Assembly: GCF_019636075.1 (NCBI RefSeq)
Contig: NZ_JAHBYG010000023.1
Location: forward strand, 1-61,616
Source of the DNA: Ferrovibrio sp.
GTDB lineage: Bacteria > Pseudomonadota > Alphaproteobacteria > Ferrovibrionales > Ferrovibrionaceae
Length of the DNA: 61,616 bases
Direction of reading: 5' to 3'
Numbering within the stretch: the stretch's first letter is position 1; the number at the start of each line of letters is the position of its first letter. Of the stretch, positions 1 through 8,404 are shown piece by piece. The notes beneath the pieces were generated by a model that saw only the letters and a program-made list of their open reading frames with translations, searched no databases and had not been told where the DNA came from. The position numbers were made by a program, and so were the translations under genes.

Positions 1-536
1 TCGGCATGGCGGTGGCCGGCCTGGCGCCCAATGAGCGCGGCAAGATCATCTTCTACGGCATTCTGGCCGCCACATTGCTGCGCATCATGTTCGCCGCTGT
101 GGCGGTGCAGTTGCTCTCGATCATCGGCCTCACCCTGGCCGGCGGCCTGCTGCTGCTCTGGGTGAGCTGGAAGATGTGGCGCGAATTGCGCGCCCACGCC
201 AAGGCCGATGGCCAGGCGGAAGATGCCGATACCGGCAAGCCCGCCCCCAAGAGCAAGCGCGAGGCAATCACCCAGATCGTGATGGCCGACGTGTCGATGT
301 CGCTCGACAATGTGCTGGCGGTGGCCGGCGCCGCCCGCGACCATCCTTATATCCTGGCATTCGGCCTGGTGCTTTCCATCGCCCTGATGGCGATGGCATC
401 GAAGCTGATCGCGCGTCTGCTCGACCGCTATCACTGGATCGCCTATATCGGCCTGCTGATCATCTTCTACGTGGCCTTGCGGATGATCTGGGATGGCGGA
501 TTCCAGGTTTACGATGTGGTGGGCGGCAATAAATAA
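1..536 (+). CDS. TerC/YjbE-family integral membrane protein, 5' truncated
   Basis: This is the C-terminal part of a TerC-family membrane protein; the reading frame is open to the left edge of the window (in frame from base 3), so the first helix and the true start are missing. Several hydrophobic segments are visible, and the family signature of an acidic residue followed by SMSLDNVLAVAGAA lies near residue 95. TerC proteins are linked to tellurite resistance and to manganese or other metal export at the cytoplasmic membrane; which metal applies here cannot be read from the sequence. A charged, proline/lysine-rich loop (residues 65-85) separates the two membrane halves. Family assignment is good, substrate unknown. 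Confidence 0.85.
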   Translation, partial: GMAVAGLAPNERGKIIFYGILAATLLRIMFAAVAVQLLSIIGLTLAGGLLLLWVSWKMWRELRAHAKADGQAEDADTGKPAPKSKREAITQIVMADVSMSLDNVLAVAGAARDHPYILAFGLVLSIALMAMASKLIARLLDRYHWIAYIGLLIIFYVALRMIWDGGFQVYDVVGGNK

Positions 537-571
537 GCCGCCCCTCACCTGCCGCTTCGTCCAGCAATAGC

Positions 572-629
572 GCGCAGCTAACCGACCCGCGCGCGATACC
601 GCGCAGCTAACCGACCCGCGCGCGATACC
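572..629. repeat. 29-bp perfect tandem duplication covering a gene 3' end
   Basis: Two identical 29-bp copies lie head to tail at 572-600 and 601-629. The inner copy contains the last codons and the TAG stop (607-609) of the receiver-domain gene on the minus strand, so the gene's tail has been copied into its own 3' flank. Confidence 0.95.
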
Positions 630-1566
630 GCGCGACGGCAGACGCGACTTCGTTGGCCAATTGGCCGGCCTCGCGTCCCGGGTTGAAAAACGCCAGCACG
701 GCATTTGCCAGCGCCTGCAGCAGATCCAGCGGCTTGCTGCCTTCCGGGGTTTTCGGATCGGGCAGTTCATTGGCCGCCAGCCGGCGGGCGGTGGATAGCA
801 GCGGCTCGCAGATCTTGCCCACATGGGCCACGTCGCTGCCGGCCACGCGACGTGAAATCTCATCCACCGACTCGATCAGGTCGCGCAACAAGCCCCGGAT
901 GCGATCATCCACCCGGCCCTCGCGGAAGGCTGGCACCACCTGCTGGGCGGAAAAGGCAATACGGAAGGCCGATTGCCGCAAACGCTGCAAACGCACCTGC
1001 TCGTTGGCCTGCTGCACCGCGTCGCGTATCGCCGTGGTATCCACCGGCTCGCCACGCAGTTTGGCCAGCAGCGGATTGGGCGGTTGAATCAGCGGCGCAC
1101 TGTTTCCATCGCGCGCCGAGGCCTTGCGCCGGTCCGGCCCGATATAATCGGCGGTCACCACGAAAGGCTTGCGCGCCAGCGCCAGCGCCTCGATACGCTC
1201 CACCAGGGTTTTGGTGTTGACCGGCTTCACCAGCAGATCGTCGGCGCCGGCATTCACCGCGCGGCGCACATTGGTGCTTTCCGCATCCCAGGTGGTGAGG
1301 ATCACCGGCAGAAACGGATTGTCGCCCAGCAGGCCATGGCGCAAGCCATGCACCGTGGCGCAGGCATCGCCCTCAGGCATCTCGATTTCCATCAGGATCA
1401 CATCAGGCTGCACAATATGCAGCAGATCGGTGAAGCCCACCATGCTGTCGAATTCACGCAGCTTGAGGAACCCAGCGCCCAGCAGGGCCTGACGATAGAG
1501 ATTGCGCATCGCCGACTTGCCGTCGCCGAACAGGATGCTGATATCGCGGCGGAATTCCGGTTTCAT
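607..1566 (-). CDS. response-regulator-like protein with degenerate receiver domain
   Basis: The 319-residue protein opens with a CheY-like receiver fold (residues about 8-130) followed by a mostly helical C-terminal region without a recognisable output domain. The receiver keeps Thr91/92 and Lys114 (LVKP), but the phospho-acceptor position in PDVILMEIEMP is Glu60 instead of Asp, and the usual N-terminal acidic pair is reduced to Gly14-Asp15. This suggests a receiver that is not phosphorylated in the normal way, or one fixed in an active-like state. A GPDRR motif follows at about residue 143, a feature I associate with alphaproteobacterial single-domain regulators. No kinase gene is adjacent. 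The ATG start is the first in frame, and the neighbouring 29-bp duplication covers its stop. Confidence 0.85.
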   Translation of the reverse strand: MKPEFRRDISILFGDGKSAMRNLYRQALLGAGFLKLREFDSMVGFTDLLHIVQPDVILMEIEMPEGDACATVHGLRHGLLGDNPFLPVILTTWDAESTNVRRAVNAGADDLLVKPVNTKTLVERIEALALARKPFVVTADYIGPDRRKASARDGNSAPLIQPPNPLLAKLRGEPVDTTAIRDAVQQANEQVRLQRLRQSAFRIAFSAQQVVPAFREGRVDDRIRGLLRDLIESVDEISRRVAGSDVAHVGKICEPLLSTARRLAANELPDPKTPEGSKPLDLLQALANAVLAFFNPGREAGQLANEVASAVARYRARVG

Positions 1567-1711
1567 GCAAGACCGAGCTTAACGCCTACGCCTGCCCACA
1601 ACAAGTATGGGTTCTGCAATCGGCTCGCAGCAAATATCGATGCGATATGTATCCAGGCCGGCATATAGAATCGATCATAGACATACCAATGACAAACACT
1701 CGCTCTGGTGT

Positions 1712-4339
1712 TTAACGCGCGCGCGGCTTTGCGCGTGCGGTCGGCGCTGCATTGGCGGGATCTTCCGGCCATTCATGCTTGGGATACTGGCCGCGCATCT
1801 CGGCACGCACGCTGCGATAGCTGGATTGCCAGAAGCCGGCGAGATCGGCTGTCACCTGCAAGGGCCGGCGTGCAGGCGACAGCAGATGCAGTAAAAGTTT
1901 CATCCGGCCGCCGGCAATGCTGGGAGTTTCACGCTCGCCAAACATTTCCTGCAAACGCACGGCCAGCACCGGCATGTCGCCGGCCGCATAATCGATGGCA
2001 AGCGCATTGCCGGTGGGCACGATCCAATGGGTTGGCGCTTCCGCATCCAGCAATTTCCGTTCGGCGTAGTTCAAACGGCCGGTAAGCGCGGCATGCAGAT
2101 CGATACCGGCAAGCTGCGACAGCTTGCCAAGGCCATCGAGATAAGGCGACAGCCAGTCATCCAGTCCTTCAAGCAAGGCCGCATCGCTGCAATCGGGCCA
2201 GTTTGCGGCCTGCGGCAGCGTGCGGCGCAACAGCGCCACGCGGGCCTGCCATTGCCGCAGGCCGGCGGTCCAGGGCAGGGCATCCAGCCCGGCCTTGCGA
2301 ATGCCTTCCAGCAAAGCGGCGCGCAGGGCATCGGGATCCGGCTTATCGAGCATGCGTTCCTTCAGCACCAGGGCGCCCAGCCGGCGCTGGCGCCGCGCAA
2401 GCACCGCCTTCTCACGATCATCCCAGACCACGCTTTCAGTGGTCTGGATCGCATCGCCCAATTCGGCCTCGATCTCGGCTTCGCTCAAAGGCGCGGCGAG
2501 ATAAACCCGCGCATCCGCCTGCGCCCCATCCAATTCGCCGATTGCCAGATAGGGCTCGCGGCATAACGCATCCAGTTCATCCAGCCGCGCGCCGCGACCG
2601 CCGCTCATCAGATAGCTGCCGGCCTGCTGGCCGCGCTTCTTCGCCACGCGATCGGGATAAGCCAGCGCCAGCAGCAGGCCGGTCGCCTCGGTATCGCCAT
2701 GATGCGGCCTGGCATCGATGCGGCGGCGCCAATCTTCCGCCAGCTTGCGGATCTGCCGCACTGCGCCTTCATCCACCCGCATGCCAGGGGGCACCCGCAT
2801 GCCATGAGGCACCCGCATGCCATGAGGCGCTGCCTTGCGGTCTGCCCGCAACAGCATATCCAACCGCCAGCGCAGATCGGCATCGCGCGGCCCATGTGGC
2901 CCGCCGGAACGAACTATGTCGCGTTCAGACAGCAGCGCCGCCAGCATGCAGGCCAAAGCCCCCAGGCCTTTTGCCTGGCCGCGTATCACCATATGCGCCA
3001 GGCGCGGATGCAGCGGCAATTCGGCCATGGCGCGGCCATGGGGCGTGACATTGCCCTCTCCCACGCCGGCATGATCCAACGCGCCGAGATCGTGCAGCAA
3101 TTTGCGCGCCTGCGCCAAAGCCGGCGCCGGCGGCGGGTCGAGCCAGGGCAAGGCGGCAGCATCGCGCGCGCCCCACACAGCCAGGTCCAAAGCCAAAGGC
3201 GCCAGATCGGCATTGGCGATTTCCGGCGCGGAGAATTTTGCCAGGCCGCCATGGGCCGCCTCTGCCCAGAGCCGATAGCAAACACCCGGCGCCACACGAC
3301 CGGCACGGCCGGCGCGCTGCTCGGCCGAGGCCTGACTGACCTTCACGGTTTCCAGGCCGCTCATGCCGGTGCGCGGCGAAAAGCTGGCCTGGCGCATCAG
3401 CCCGGCATCCACCACCACACGCACACCCTCGATGGTGAGGCTGCTCTCGGCGATGCTGGTGGCCAGCACCACCTTGCGCCGACCGGCCGGGCTGGGCTGA
3501 ATGGCGGCGTCCTGTTCGGCAGGCGACAGATCGCCATAGAGCGGCATCACGCTAACGTTTTCGGGCAAGCCGGCATCCTGCAGGCGCGTCATGGTGCGCC
3601 GGATTTCTCCCTGACCGGGGAGAAACACCAACATGTCGCCTTCGGTCTCGCCCATAGCCTGGCGAATGCAATCCGTCGTGGCCTGCTCTATGCGGGTATT
3701 TGCGGCAGGCGGGCGCCAGCGAATTTCCACCGGAAAGGCCCGGCCTTCGGCAGTAACCACCGGGGCATCGCCAAGCAGCGCGGCAAAGGGCGCCGCATCC
3801 AGGGTGGCCGACATCGCTACCAGCCGCAGATCGGGCCGCAATGCCTGCTGCGCCTCGCGGCAAAGCGCCAGCGCCAGATCGGTTTCCAACCCGCGCTCAT
3901 GCACTTCGTCGAACAATATCGCGGCCACGCCGCTCAGTTCAGGGTCACGCTGCAGCCGGCGCAGGAATACACCGTCGGTCACCACCTCGATGCGGGTACG
4001 CGGCCCCACCTTGCTTTCCAGCCGGACCCGGTAGCCCACGGTTTCCCCTACGGACTCGCCAAGCAGATAGGCCATCCGCCGGGCTGCCATGCGCGCGGCC
4101 AGACGACGCGGCTCCAGCATGATGATACTGCGGCCAGACAGCCAGGCTTCGTCCAGCAGCGCCAGCGGAATCAGCGTGGTCTTGCCCGAACCGGGCGGCG
4201 CCTGTATGACCAGATTAGGCAACGCCGGATCGGGGCCTGCCAAATCTGGGCTTGCCAGATCTGGCTTTGCCAGGGCTGCCTGGATCGCCGGCACCGTCGC
4301 CTCAATAGGCAGGACATGGGAGAGTTGCAGTTTTCGCAA
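1712..4339 (-). CDS. hrpB: ATP-dependent helicase HrpB (DEAH/RHA family)
   Basis: The 875-residue protein has the SF2 helicase core: Walker A PPGSGKTT near residue 53, a DEVHER Walker B, SAT motif III, and the helicase C half with the QRAGRAGR motif, followed by HA2 and the long HrpB C-terminal domain. Length fits the family. HrpB's cellular role is poorly defined; it is related to the RNA helicase HrpA. The only in-frame start near the N-terminus is TTG at 4339, because a stop lies a few codons upstream; there is no clear ribosome binding site. Two stretches carry short in-frame repeats: a five-residue PDLA-type repeat before Walker A and three PHGMRV-type units in the middle. Confidence 0.9.
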   Translation of the reverse strand: MRKLQLSHVLPIEATVPAIQAALAKPDLASPDLAGPDPALPNLVIQAPPGSGKTTLIPLALLDEAWLSGRSIIMLEPRRLAARMAARRMAYLLGESVGETVGYRVRLESKVGPRTRIEVVTDGVFLRRLQRDPELSGVAAILFDEVHERGLETDLALALCREAQQALRPDLRLVAMSATLDAAPFAALLGDAPVVTAEGRAFPVEIRWRPPAANTRIEQATTDCIRQAMGETEGDMLVFLPGQGEIRRTMTRLQDAGLPENVSVMPLYGDLSPAEQDAAIQPSPAGRRKVVLATSIAESSLTIEGVRVVVDAGLMRQASFSPRTGMSGLETVKVSQASAEQRAGRAGRVAPGVCYRLWAEAAHGGLAKFSAPEIANADLAPLALDLAVWGARDAAALPWLDPPPAPALAQARKLLHDLGALDHAGVGEGNVTPHGRAMAELPLHPRLAHMVIRGQAKGLGALACMLAALLSERDIVRSGGPHGPRDADLRWRLDMLLRADRKAAPHGMRVPHGMRVPPGMRVDEGAVRQIRKLAEDWRRRIDARPHHGDTEATGLLLALAYPDRVAKKRGQQAGSYLMSGGRGARLDELDALCREPYLAIGELDGAQADARVYLAAPLSEAEIEAELGDAIQTTESVVWDDREKAVLARRQRRLGALVLKERMLDKPDPDALRAALLEGIRKAGLDALPWTAGLRQWQARVALLRRTLPQAANWPDCSDAALLEGLDDWLSPYLDGLGKLSQLAGIDLHAALTGRLNYAERKLLDAEAPTHWIVPTGNALAIDYAAGDMPVLAVRLQEMFGERETPSIAGGRMKLLLHLLSPARRPLQVTADLAGFWQSSYRSVRAEMRGQYPKHEWPEDPANAAPTARAKPRAR
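2775..2828. repeat. 18-bp x3 in-frame repeat inside hrpB
   Basis: Three 18-bp units run from 2775 to 2828. The last two are identical and the first differs at a few bases. They encode six-residue repeats (PHGMRV/PPGMRV) in HrpB and keep the frame. Confidence 0.9.
4220..4279. repeat. degenerate 15-bp repeats near the hrpB N-terminus
   Basis: About four diverged 15-bp units encode KPDLA-SPDLA-GPDPA-LPNL just before the Walker A motif of HrpB. The two central units (4235-4249 and 4250-4264) are the most alike. Confidence 0.7.
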
Positions 4340-4394
4340 TGCTCGGAACCGTAATTATCCTGGATACTGCCGATTCATAATCCGCCGGGGTTTC

Positions 4395-5315
4395 ATGTCC
4401 GACATACCTTTTGCCATGAATCAGAGCAGCCGCATGCTGCTTCTGAAAGCCATGGGTTTGATGCTGATTGCCACATTATGCTTCAGTTGCATGCATGCAA
4501 CGGTGGCCAAGCTGACGCAAGAGCTTCACCCCTTCCAGGTCGCCTTCTTCCGCAACGTTTTCGGCCTGCTGGCCTTGATGCCGCTGCTGATCCGTAGCCG
4601 TTTCACCGCCCTGCGCACGAAAAAGATCGGCCTGCATGCCCTGCGCGGCGTGGTGAATGGCTGTTCGATGCTGCTGTTCTTCACCAGCCTGAGCATGATC
4701 CCGCTGGCCGAGGTGACCGCGCTATCCTATGCCGCGCCGCTTTTCGTTACCATCGGCGCCGTTGTGGTGCTGGGCGAACGCATCCGTGCCCGCCGCATCG
4801 CCGCCCTGCTCATTGGCATTCTCGGCATGCTTGTCATCCTGCGGCCGGGCTTTGCCGAGATCGGCCTGGGGCAGATGCTGATCCTGGGCGCCACCGTGCT
4901 ATGGGCGATTTCGATGATCGATATCAAGATTCTTGCCCGCACGGATTCCAGCCTCACCATCTCCACCTACATGCTGGTTTTCGCGATTCCGATTTCATTC
5001 GGTGTATCGCTGCCGTTCTGGCAGATGCCCAATGCACCGCAATTCATGTTGCTTCTGCTGCTTGGCGTATTGGGTTCGATCGGCCAGGTGCTGTTCACCG
5101 AGGCCTTCCGCCATACCGATACCGGGGTGATCATGCCGCTGGAATTCACCAAGCTGATTTTCGCAGCGATTCTCGGCTTCATGATTTTCGGCCAGGTGCC
5201 TGATTTCTATACCTGGCTGGGCGGCAGCATCATCTTCGCTTCCACCTGCTATATAGCCTTCCGTGAGCACAAATTAAGCAAAGCGGGCGATCTGGCCGAA
5301 CCCGCCATCAAATAA
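4395..5315 (+). CDS. EamA/DMT-family transporter
   Basis: The 306-residue protein is almost wholly hydrophobic and has two tandem EamA domains of about five helices each, the normal architecture of drug/metabolite exporters in the inner membrane. The first ends with the typical LGERI-type motif before helix 5. The substrate cannot be told. An open frame extends far upstream over hrpB, but the ATG at 4395 is the sensible start because it begins just before the first helix and clears the divergent hrpB start by 55 bp. A second ATG at 4416 is possible. A terminator-like hairpin follows. Confidence 0.88.
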   Translation: MSDIPFAMNQSSRMLLLKAMGLMLIATLCFSCMHATVAKLTQELHPFQVAFFRNVFGLLALMPLLIRSRFTALRTKKIGLHALRGVVNGCSMLLFFTSLSMIPLAEVTALSYAAPLFVTIGAVVVLGERIRARRIAALLIGILGMLVILRPGFAEIGLGQMLILGATVLWAISMIDIKILARTDSSLTISTYMLVFAIPISFGVSLPFWQMPNAPQFMLLLLLGVLGSIGQVLFTEAFRHTDTGVIMPLEFTKLIFAAILGFMIFGQVPDFYTWLGGSIIFASTCYIAFREHKLSKAGDLAEPAIK

Positions 5316-5353
5316 TCGTTTGATAATGCCGCAAAAATGAACCGATGCAGGAT

Positions 5354-5381
5354 TAATCCCGCTATCGGGCGCATTATTTTT
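5354..5381 (+). terminator. candidate rho-independent terminator after the EamA gene
   Basis: TAAT-CCCG and CGGG-ATTA arms pair around a CTAT loop with a three-base bulge, followed by five T residues. It sits 38 bp after the transporter stop and before the Liv operon. Confidence 0.55.
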
Positions 5382-5499
5382 GCCAAAACAGCTATTTACT
5401 TCCCCGACTGAATACCGTTACATGACGCTGTCGTCAGGTTTGGAAAACGAACCGGCGGCCAGGGAGTGATACGATATAAAACAAGGATAAGCCGAACCG

Positions 5500-6255
5500 A
5501 TGGCGGACGATTATATCCTTACCACAGAGGGTCTTACCAAAGAATTTGCCGGCTTCGTGGCTGTGAAGGACGTGAATCTGAGCGTTCGCCGCCACAGCAT
5601 TCATGCCCTGATCGGGCCGAATGGCGCCGGCAAGACCACCTGTTTCAACCTGCTGACCAAGTTCCTGCCGCTGAGCAGGGGCCGGATCAGCTATAACGGG
5701 CGCGACATCTCCTCGGCCAAGCCGGCGGATATCGCGCGCTCGGGCCTTGTGCGTTCCTTCCAGATTTCTGCGGTGTTCCCGCACCTCACACTGGTGGAAA
5801 ATGTGCGCATCGCGTTGCAGCGGCCGCTGGGCACCAGCTTCCATTTCTGGCGTTCGGAGCGCAGCCTGGAAAAGCTGAATGCCCGCGCCGAGGAATTGCT
5901 CGATGCCGTGGGCCTGAGCGATTTCCGCCATCTCACCGCCGTTGAACTGCCTTACGGCCGCAAGCGCGCGCTGGAAATCGCCACCACCCTGGCGCTCGAG
6001 CCGGAAATGATGCTGCTGGACGAGCCGATGGCCGGCATGGGCCACGAGGATATCGAAAAGATTTCCGACCTGATCAAGCGCGTGGCGAAAAACCGCACGG
6101 TGCTGATGGTGGAGCATAACCTGTCGGTGGTGGCCAAGCTGTCTGACACCATCACCGTGCTGCGCCGCGGCGAAATCCTCGCCGAAGGCAATTACGAAAC
6201 GGTCTCGAAGAATCCGGAAGTGATCGAGGCGTATATGGGGACCGGTCATGGCTGA
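5500..6255 (+). CDS. livG: branched-chain amino acid-type ABC transporter, ATP-binding protein LivG
   Basis: The 251-residue ATPase has Walker A GPNGAGKTT near residue 40, a Walker B LLLDEPMAGM, and the LivG-type C-terminus ending in EAYMGTG. The signature loop reads LPYGRKRALEIA where LSGGQ is usual, which is normal for this subfamily. It energises import through the two permeases encoded downstream. Its stop overlaps the livF start by 8 bp, so the two are translationally coupled. It is the first gene of a five-gene operon livG-livF-binding protein-livH-livM. Confidence 0.93.
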   Translation: MADDYILTTEGLTKEFAGFVAVKDVNLSVRRHSIHALIGPNGAGKTTCFNLLTKFLPLSRGRISYNGRDISSAKPADIARSGLVRSFQISAVFPHLTLVENVRIALQRPLGTSFHFWRSERSLEKLNARAEELLDAVGLSDFRHLTAVELPYGRKRALEIATTLALEPEMMLLDEPMAGMGHEDIEKISDLIKRVAKNRTVLMVEHNLSVVAKLSDTITVLRRGEILAEGNYETVSKNPEVIEAYMGTGHG

Positions 6256-6952
6256 GGCGCAGCTTGTCGTAAAAGACCTGCATGGATTCTACGGCGAGAG
6301 CCACATTCTCCATGGCATGGAATTCCATGTGGCAAAGGGCGAGGTTGTCACCCTGCTGGGCCGCAACGGCGCCGGCAAGACCACCACGATGAAGGCCGTG
6401 ATGGGCATGCTGGCCCAGCGTTCGGGCTCGGTGAGTTTCGAAGGCCAGGAACTGATCCACCTGTCCTCCAACAAGATCGCCCGCATCGGCCTGGCTTTCT
6501 GCCCCGAGGAACGCGGCATCTTCTCCAGCCTGAATGTGTATGAGAATCTCACGCTGCCCCCGGTGGTCAAAGGCGGCGGCATGTCGCTGGAGGAAATCTA
6601 CCAGATCTTCCCCAACCTGAAGGAACGCCTGAAAAGCCAGGGCACCAAGCTATCTGGCGGCGAACAGCAGATGCTGGCCATCGGGCGCATCCTGCGCACC
6701 GGCGCAACCTTCCTGCTGCTGGACGAACCCACCGAGGGCCTGGCCCCGGTGATCGTGCAGCAGATTGGCGCAATGATCCGGCTGCTGAAGCAGAAGGGAT
6801 TCACCGTTTTGCTGGTGGAGCAGAATTTCCGCTTCGCCAGCACGGTGGCTGACCGCCACTATGTGGTGGAACACGGCAAGGTGATCGACATGATTCCGAA
6901 CGATCAGATTGCCAATAATACCGCAAAACTGGAGCAGTATCTCGGCGTGTAA
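6248..6952 (+). CDS. livF: branched-chain amino acid-type ABC transporter, ATP-binding protein LivF
   Basis: The 234-residue ATPase has Walker A GRNGAGKTT near residue 39, signature LSGGEQQMLAIGR and Walker B LLLDEPTEGLAP, the classic LivF sequence. It pairs with LivG as the nucleotide-binding half of an HAAT-family importer. The start overlaps the livG stop region, and the binding-protein gene begins 26 bp downstream. Confidence 0.93.
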   Translation: MAEAQLVVKDLHGFYGESHILHGMEFHVAKGEVVTLLGRNGAGKTTTMKAVMGMLAQRSGSVSFEGQELIHLSSNKIARIGLAFCPEERGIFSSLNVYENLTLPPVVKGGGMSLEEIYQIFPNLKERLKSQGTKLSGGEQQMLAIGRILRTGATFLLLDEPTEGLAPVIVQQIGAMIRLLKQKGFTVLLVEQNFRFASTVADRHYVVEHGKVIDMIPNDQIANNTAKLEQYLGV

Positions 6953-6978
6953 CCAGTTGAAACCCTGAGGAGGAAACA

Positions 6979-8187
6979 ATGCAGATCAAGACCCTTTTCG
7001 CCACCACGGCAATCGTGCTGGCCGCCGGTGCCGCCCAGGCGCAAGTCAGCGATGGCGTGATCAAGCTCGGCGTTTTGAATGACCAGTCCGGCCTCTATGC
7101 CGACGTGTCCGGCCCCGGCGGCACCTGGGCTGCCCGCAAGGCTGTGGCCGATTCCGGCATCGAGAAGCGCGGCTTCAAGGTGGAAGTGGTTTTCGGCGAT
7201 CACCAGAACAAGCCCGATATCGGCTCCAACATCGCCCGCCAGTGGTATGACGTGGACAAGGTGGATGCCATCGTGGACGTGCCGACCTCGTCGGTGGCCC
7301 TGGCGATCAACCAGATCACCAAGGAAAAGAACAAGGTGTTCATCGGCTCCGGCCCTGCCACCTCCGATCTGACCGGCCCGGCCTGCTCGCCCAACACCGC
7401 GCATTGGACCTACGACACCTGGGCGCTGGCCAACGGCACCGGCAAGGCGATCGTGCAGACCGGCGGCAAGAGCTGGTACTTCGTCACCGCCGATTACGCC
7501 TTCGGCCATGCGCTGGAGCGCGATACCGGCAATGTGGTGAAGGCCAATGGCGGCACCGTGGTGGGCGCCGTGCGGCACCCCTTCCCGGGCACCGACTTCT
7601 CGTCCTTCCTGCTGCAGGCGCAGGCCTCCAAGGCGCAGATCGTGGCGTTCGCCAATGCCGGCGGCGACACCATCAACTCGATCAAGCAGGCGGCTGAATT
7701 CGGCATCGTCGAAGGCGGCCAGAAGCTGGCCGGCATGCTGATGTTCATCACCGATGTGCATTCGCTCGGCCTGAAGACCGCCCAGGGCCTGAACTTCACC
7801 ACCGCCTGGTATTGGGATGCCAACGACAACAACCGCGCATTCGCCAAGGAATTCGCGGCGGCCAATGGCGGCAAGATGCCCACCATGGTGCATGCCGGCA
7901 TCTATTCCGGCGTGATCCATTACCTGAAGGCCGTGGAAGCGCTGAAGAGCGATGCCGACGGCGTGAAGGTGGTGGACAAGATGAAGGAAATGCCCAGCGA
8001 CGATAAGCTGTTCGGCAAGGGCACCCTGCGCAAGGATGGCCGTCACGTGCACGACATGTATCTCGTGGAAGTGAAGAAGCCCGGCGAATCGAAGTATGCC
8101 TGGGATTATCTCACCGTGAAGAAGACCATCCCCGCCGCAGAAGCTTTCCGCCCGATGGCAGAAGGCAATTGCCCGCTGGTGAAGTAA
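6979..8187 (+). CDS. periplasmic substrate-binding protein of the Liv-type transporter
   Basis: The 402-residue protein starts with a signal peptide of about 21 residues (positive start, hydrophobic core, AAQAQ cleavage region), followed by a type I periplasmic binding fold (Peripla_BP_6). It captures the solute for LivGFHM. Sequence alone does not tell whether this is an amino acid, amide or aromatic acid; solute-binding proteins of this family are diverse. A very strong ribosome binding site (GAGGAGG) precedes the ATG, and a stable hairpin follows the stop. Both suit the high expression needed for a binding protein relative to its permeases. Confidence 0.9.
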   Translation: MQIKTLFATTAIVLAAGAAQAQVSDGVIKLGVLNDQSGLYADVSGPGGTWAARKAVADSGIEKRGFKVEVVFGDHQNKPDIGSNIARQWYDVDKVDAIVDVPTSSVALAINQITKEKNKVFIGSGPATSDLTGPACSPNTAHWTYDTWALANGTGKAIVQTGGKSWYFVTADYAFGHALERDTGNVVKANGGTVVGAVRHPFPGTDFSSFLLQAQASKAQIVAFANAGGDTINSIKQAAEFGIVEGGQKLAGMLMFITDVHSLGLKTAQGLNFTTAWYWDANDNNRAFAKEFAAANGGKMPTMVHAGIYSGVIHYLKAVEALKSDADGVKVVDKMKEMPSDDKLFGKGTLRKDGRHVHDMYLVEVKKPGESKYAWDYLTVKKTIPAAEAFRPMAEGNCPLVK

Positions 8188-8197
8188 TCGCGTAACG

Positions 8198-8221
8198 GGG
8201 CCGCCGGGCAACCGGCGGCCC
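8198..8221 (+). promoter_or_regulatory. stable GNRA-capped hairpin after the binding-protein gene
   Basis: GGGCCGCCGG and CCGGCGGCCC form a perfect 10-bp stem closed by a GCAA tetraloop, 10 bp after the binding-protein stop. No T run follows, so it is more likely an mRNA-stabilising or partial attenuation hairpin than a full terminator. Confidence 0.65.
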
Positions 8222-8306
8222 TGCTTTCCGCACGCGCCTTATGGCGGCGGGCCAGGTTTCAAGCCCATCCGGCCCGCCCCCATAAGACGCCGAAAAGGCC
8301 CAGCAT

Positions 8307-8351
8307 GGTGCTAACCGATACGGTGCCAACCGATACGGTGCCAACCAGTAC
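8307..8351. repeat. 15-bp x3 tandem repeat upstream of livH
   Basis: Three 15-bp units (8307-8321, 8322-8336, 8337-8351) with one to three differences lie between the binding-protein hairpin and livH. The rest of the 217-bp gap shows no gene. Confidence 0.9.
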
Positions 8352-8404
8352 GGGCTAAAAGGCGACGTGTTTAACAGGGACCAAAACAAGGGGACGCTTC
8401 AGCG

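Noticed and set aside
1712..4354. Long open frames opposite hrpB (for example 2699-4354 on the plus strand)
   Set aside because: They are mirror frames of a well-supported helicase in GC-rich DNA, with no family motif or ribosome binding site.
4089..4394. Upstream extension of the EamA transporter gene
   Set aside because: It would overlap the 5' part of hrpB by about 250 bp and adds a non-membrane, low-complexity N-terminus; ATG at 4395 is better.
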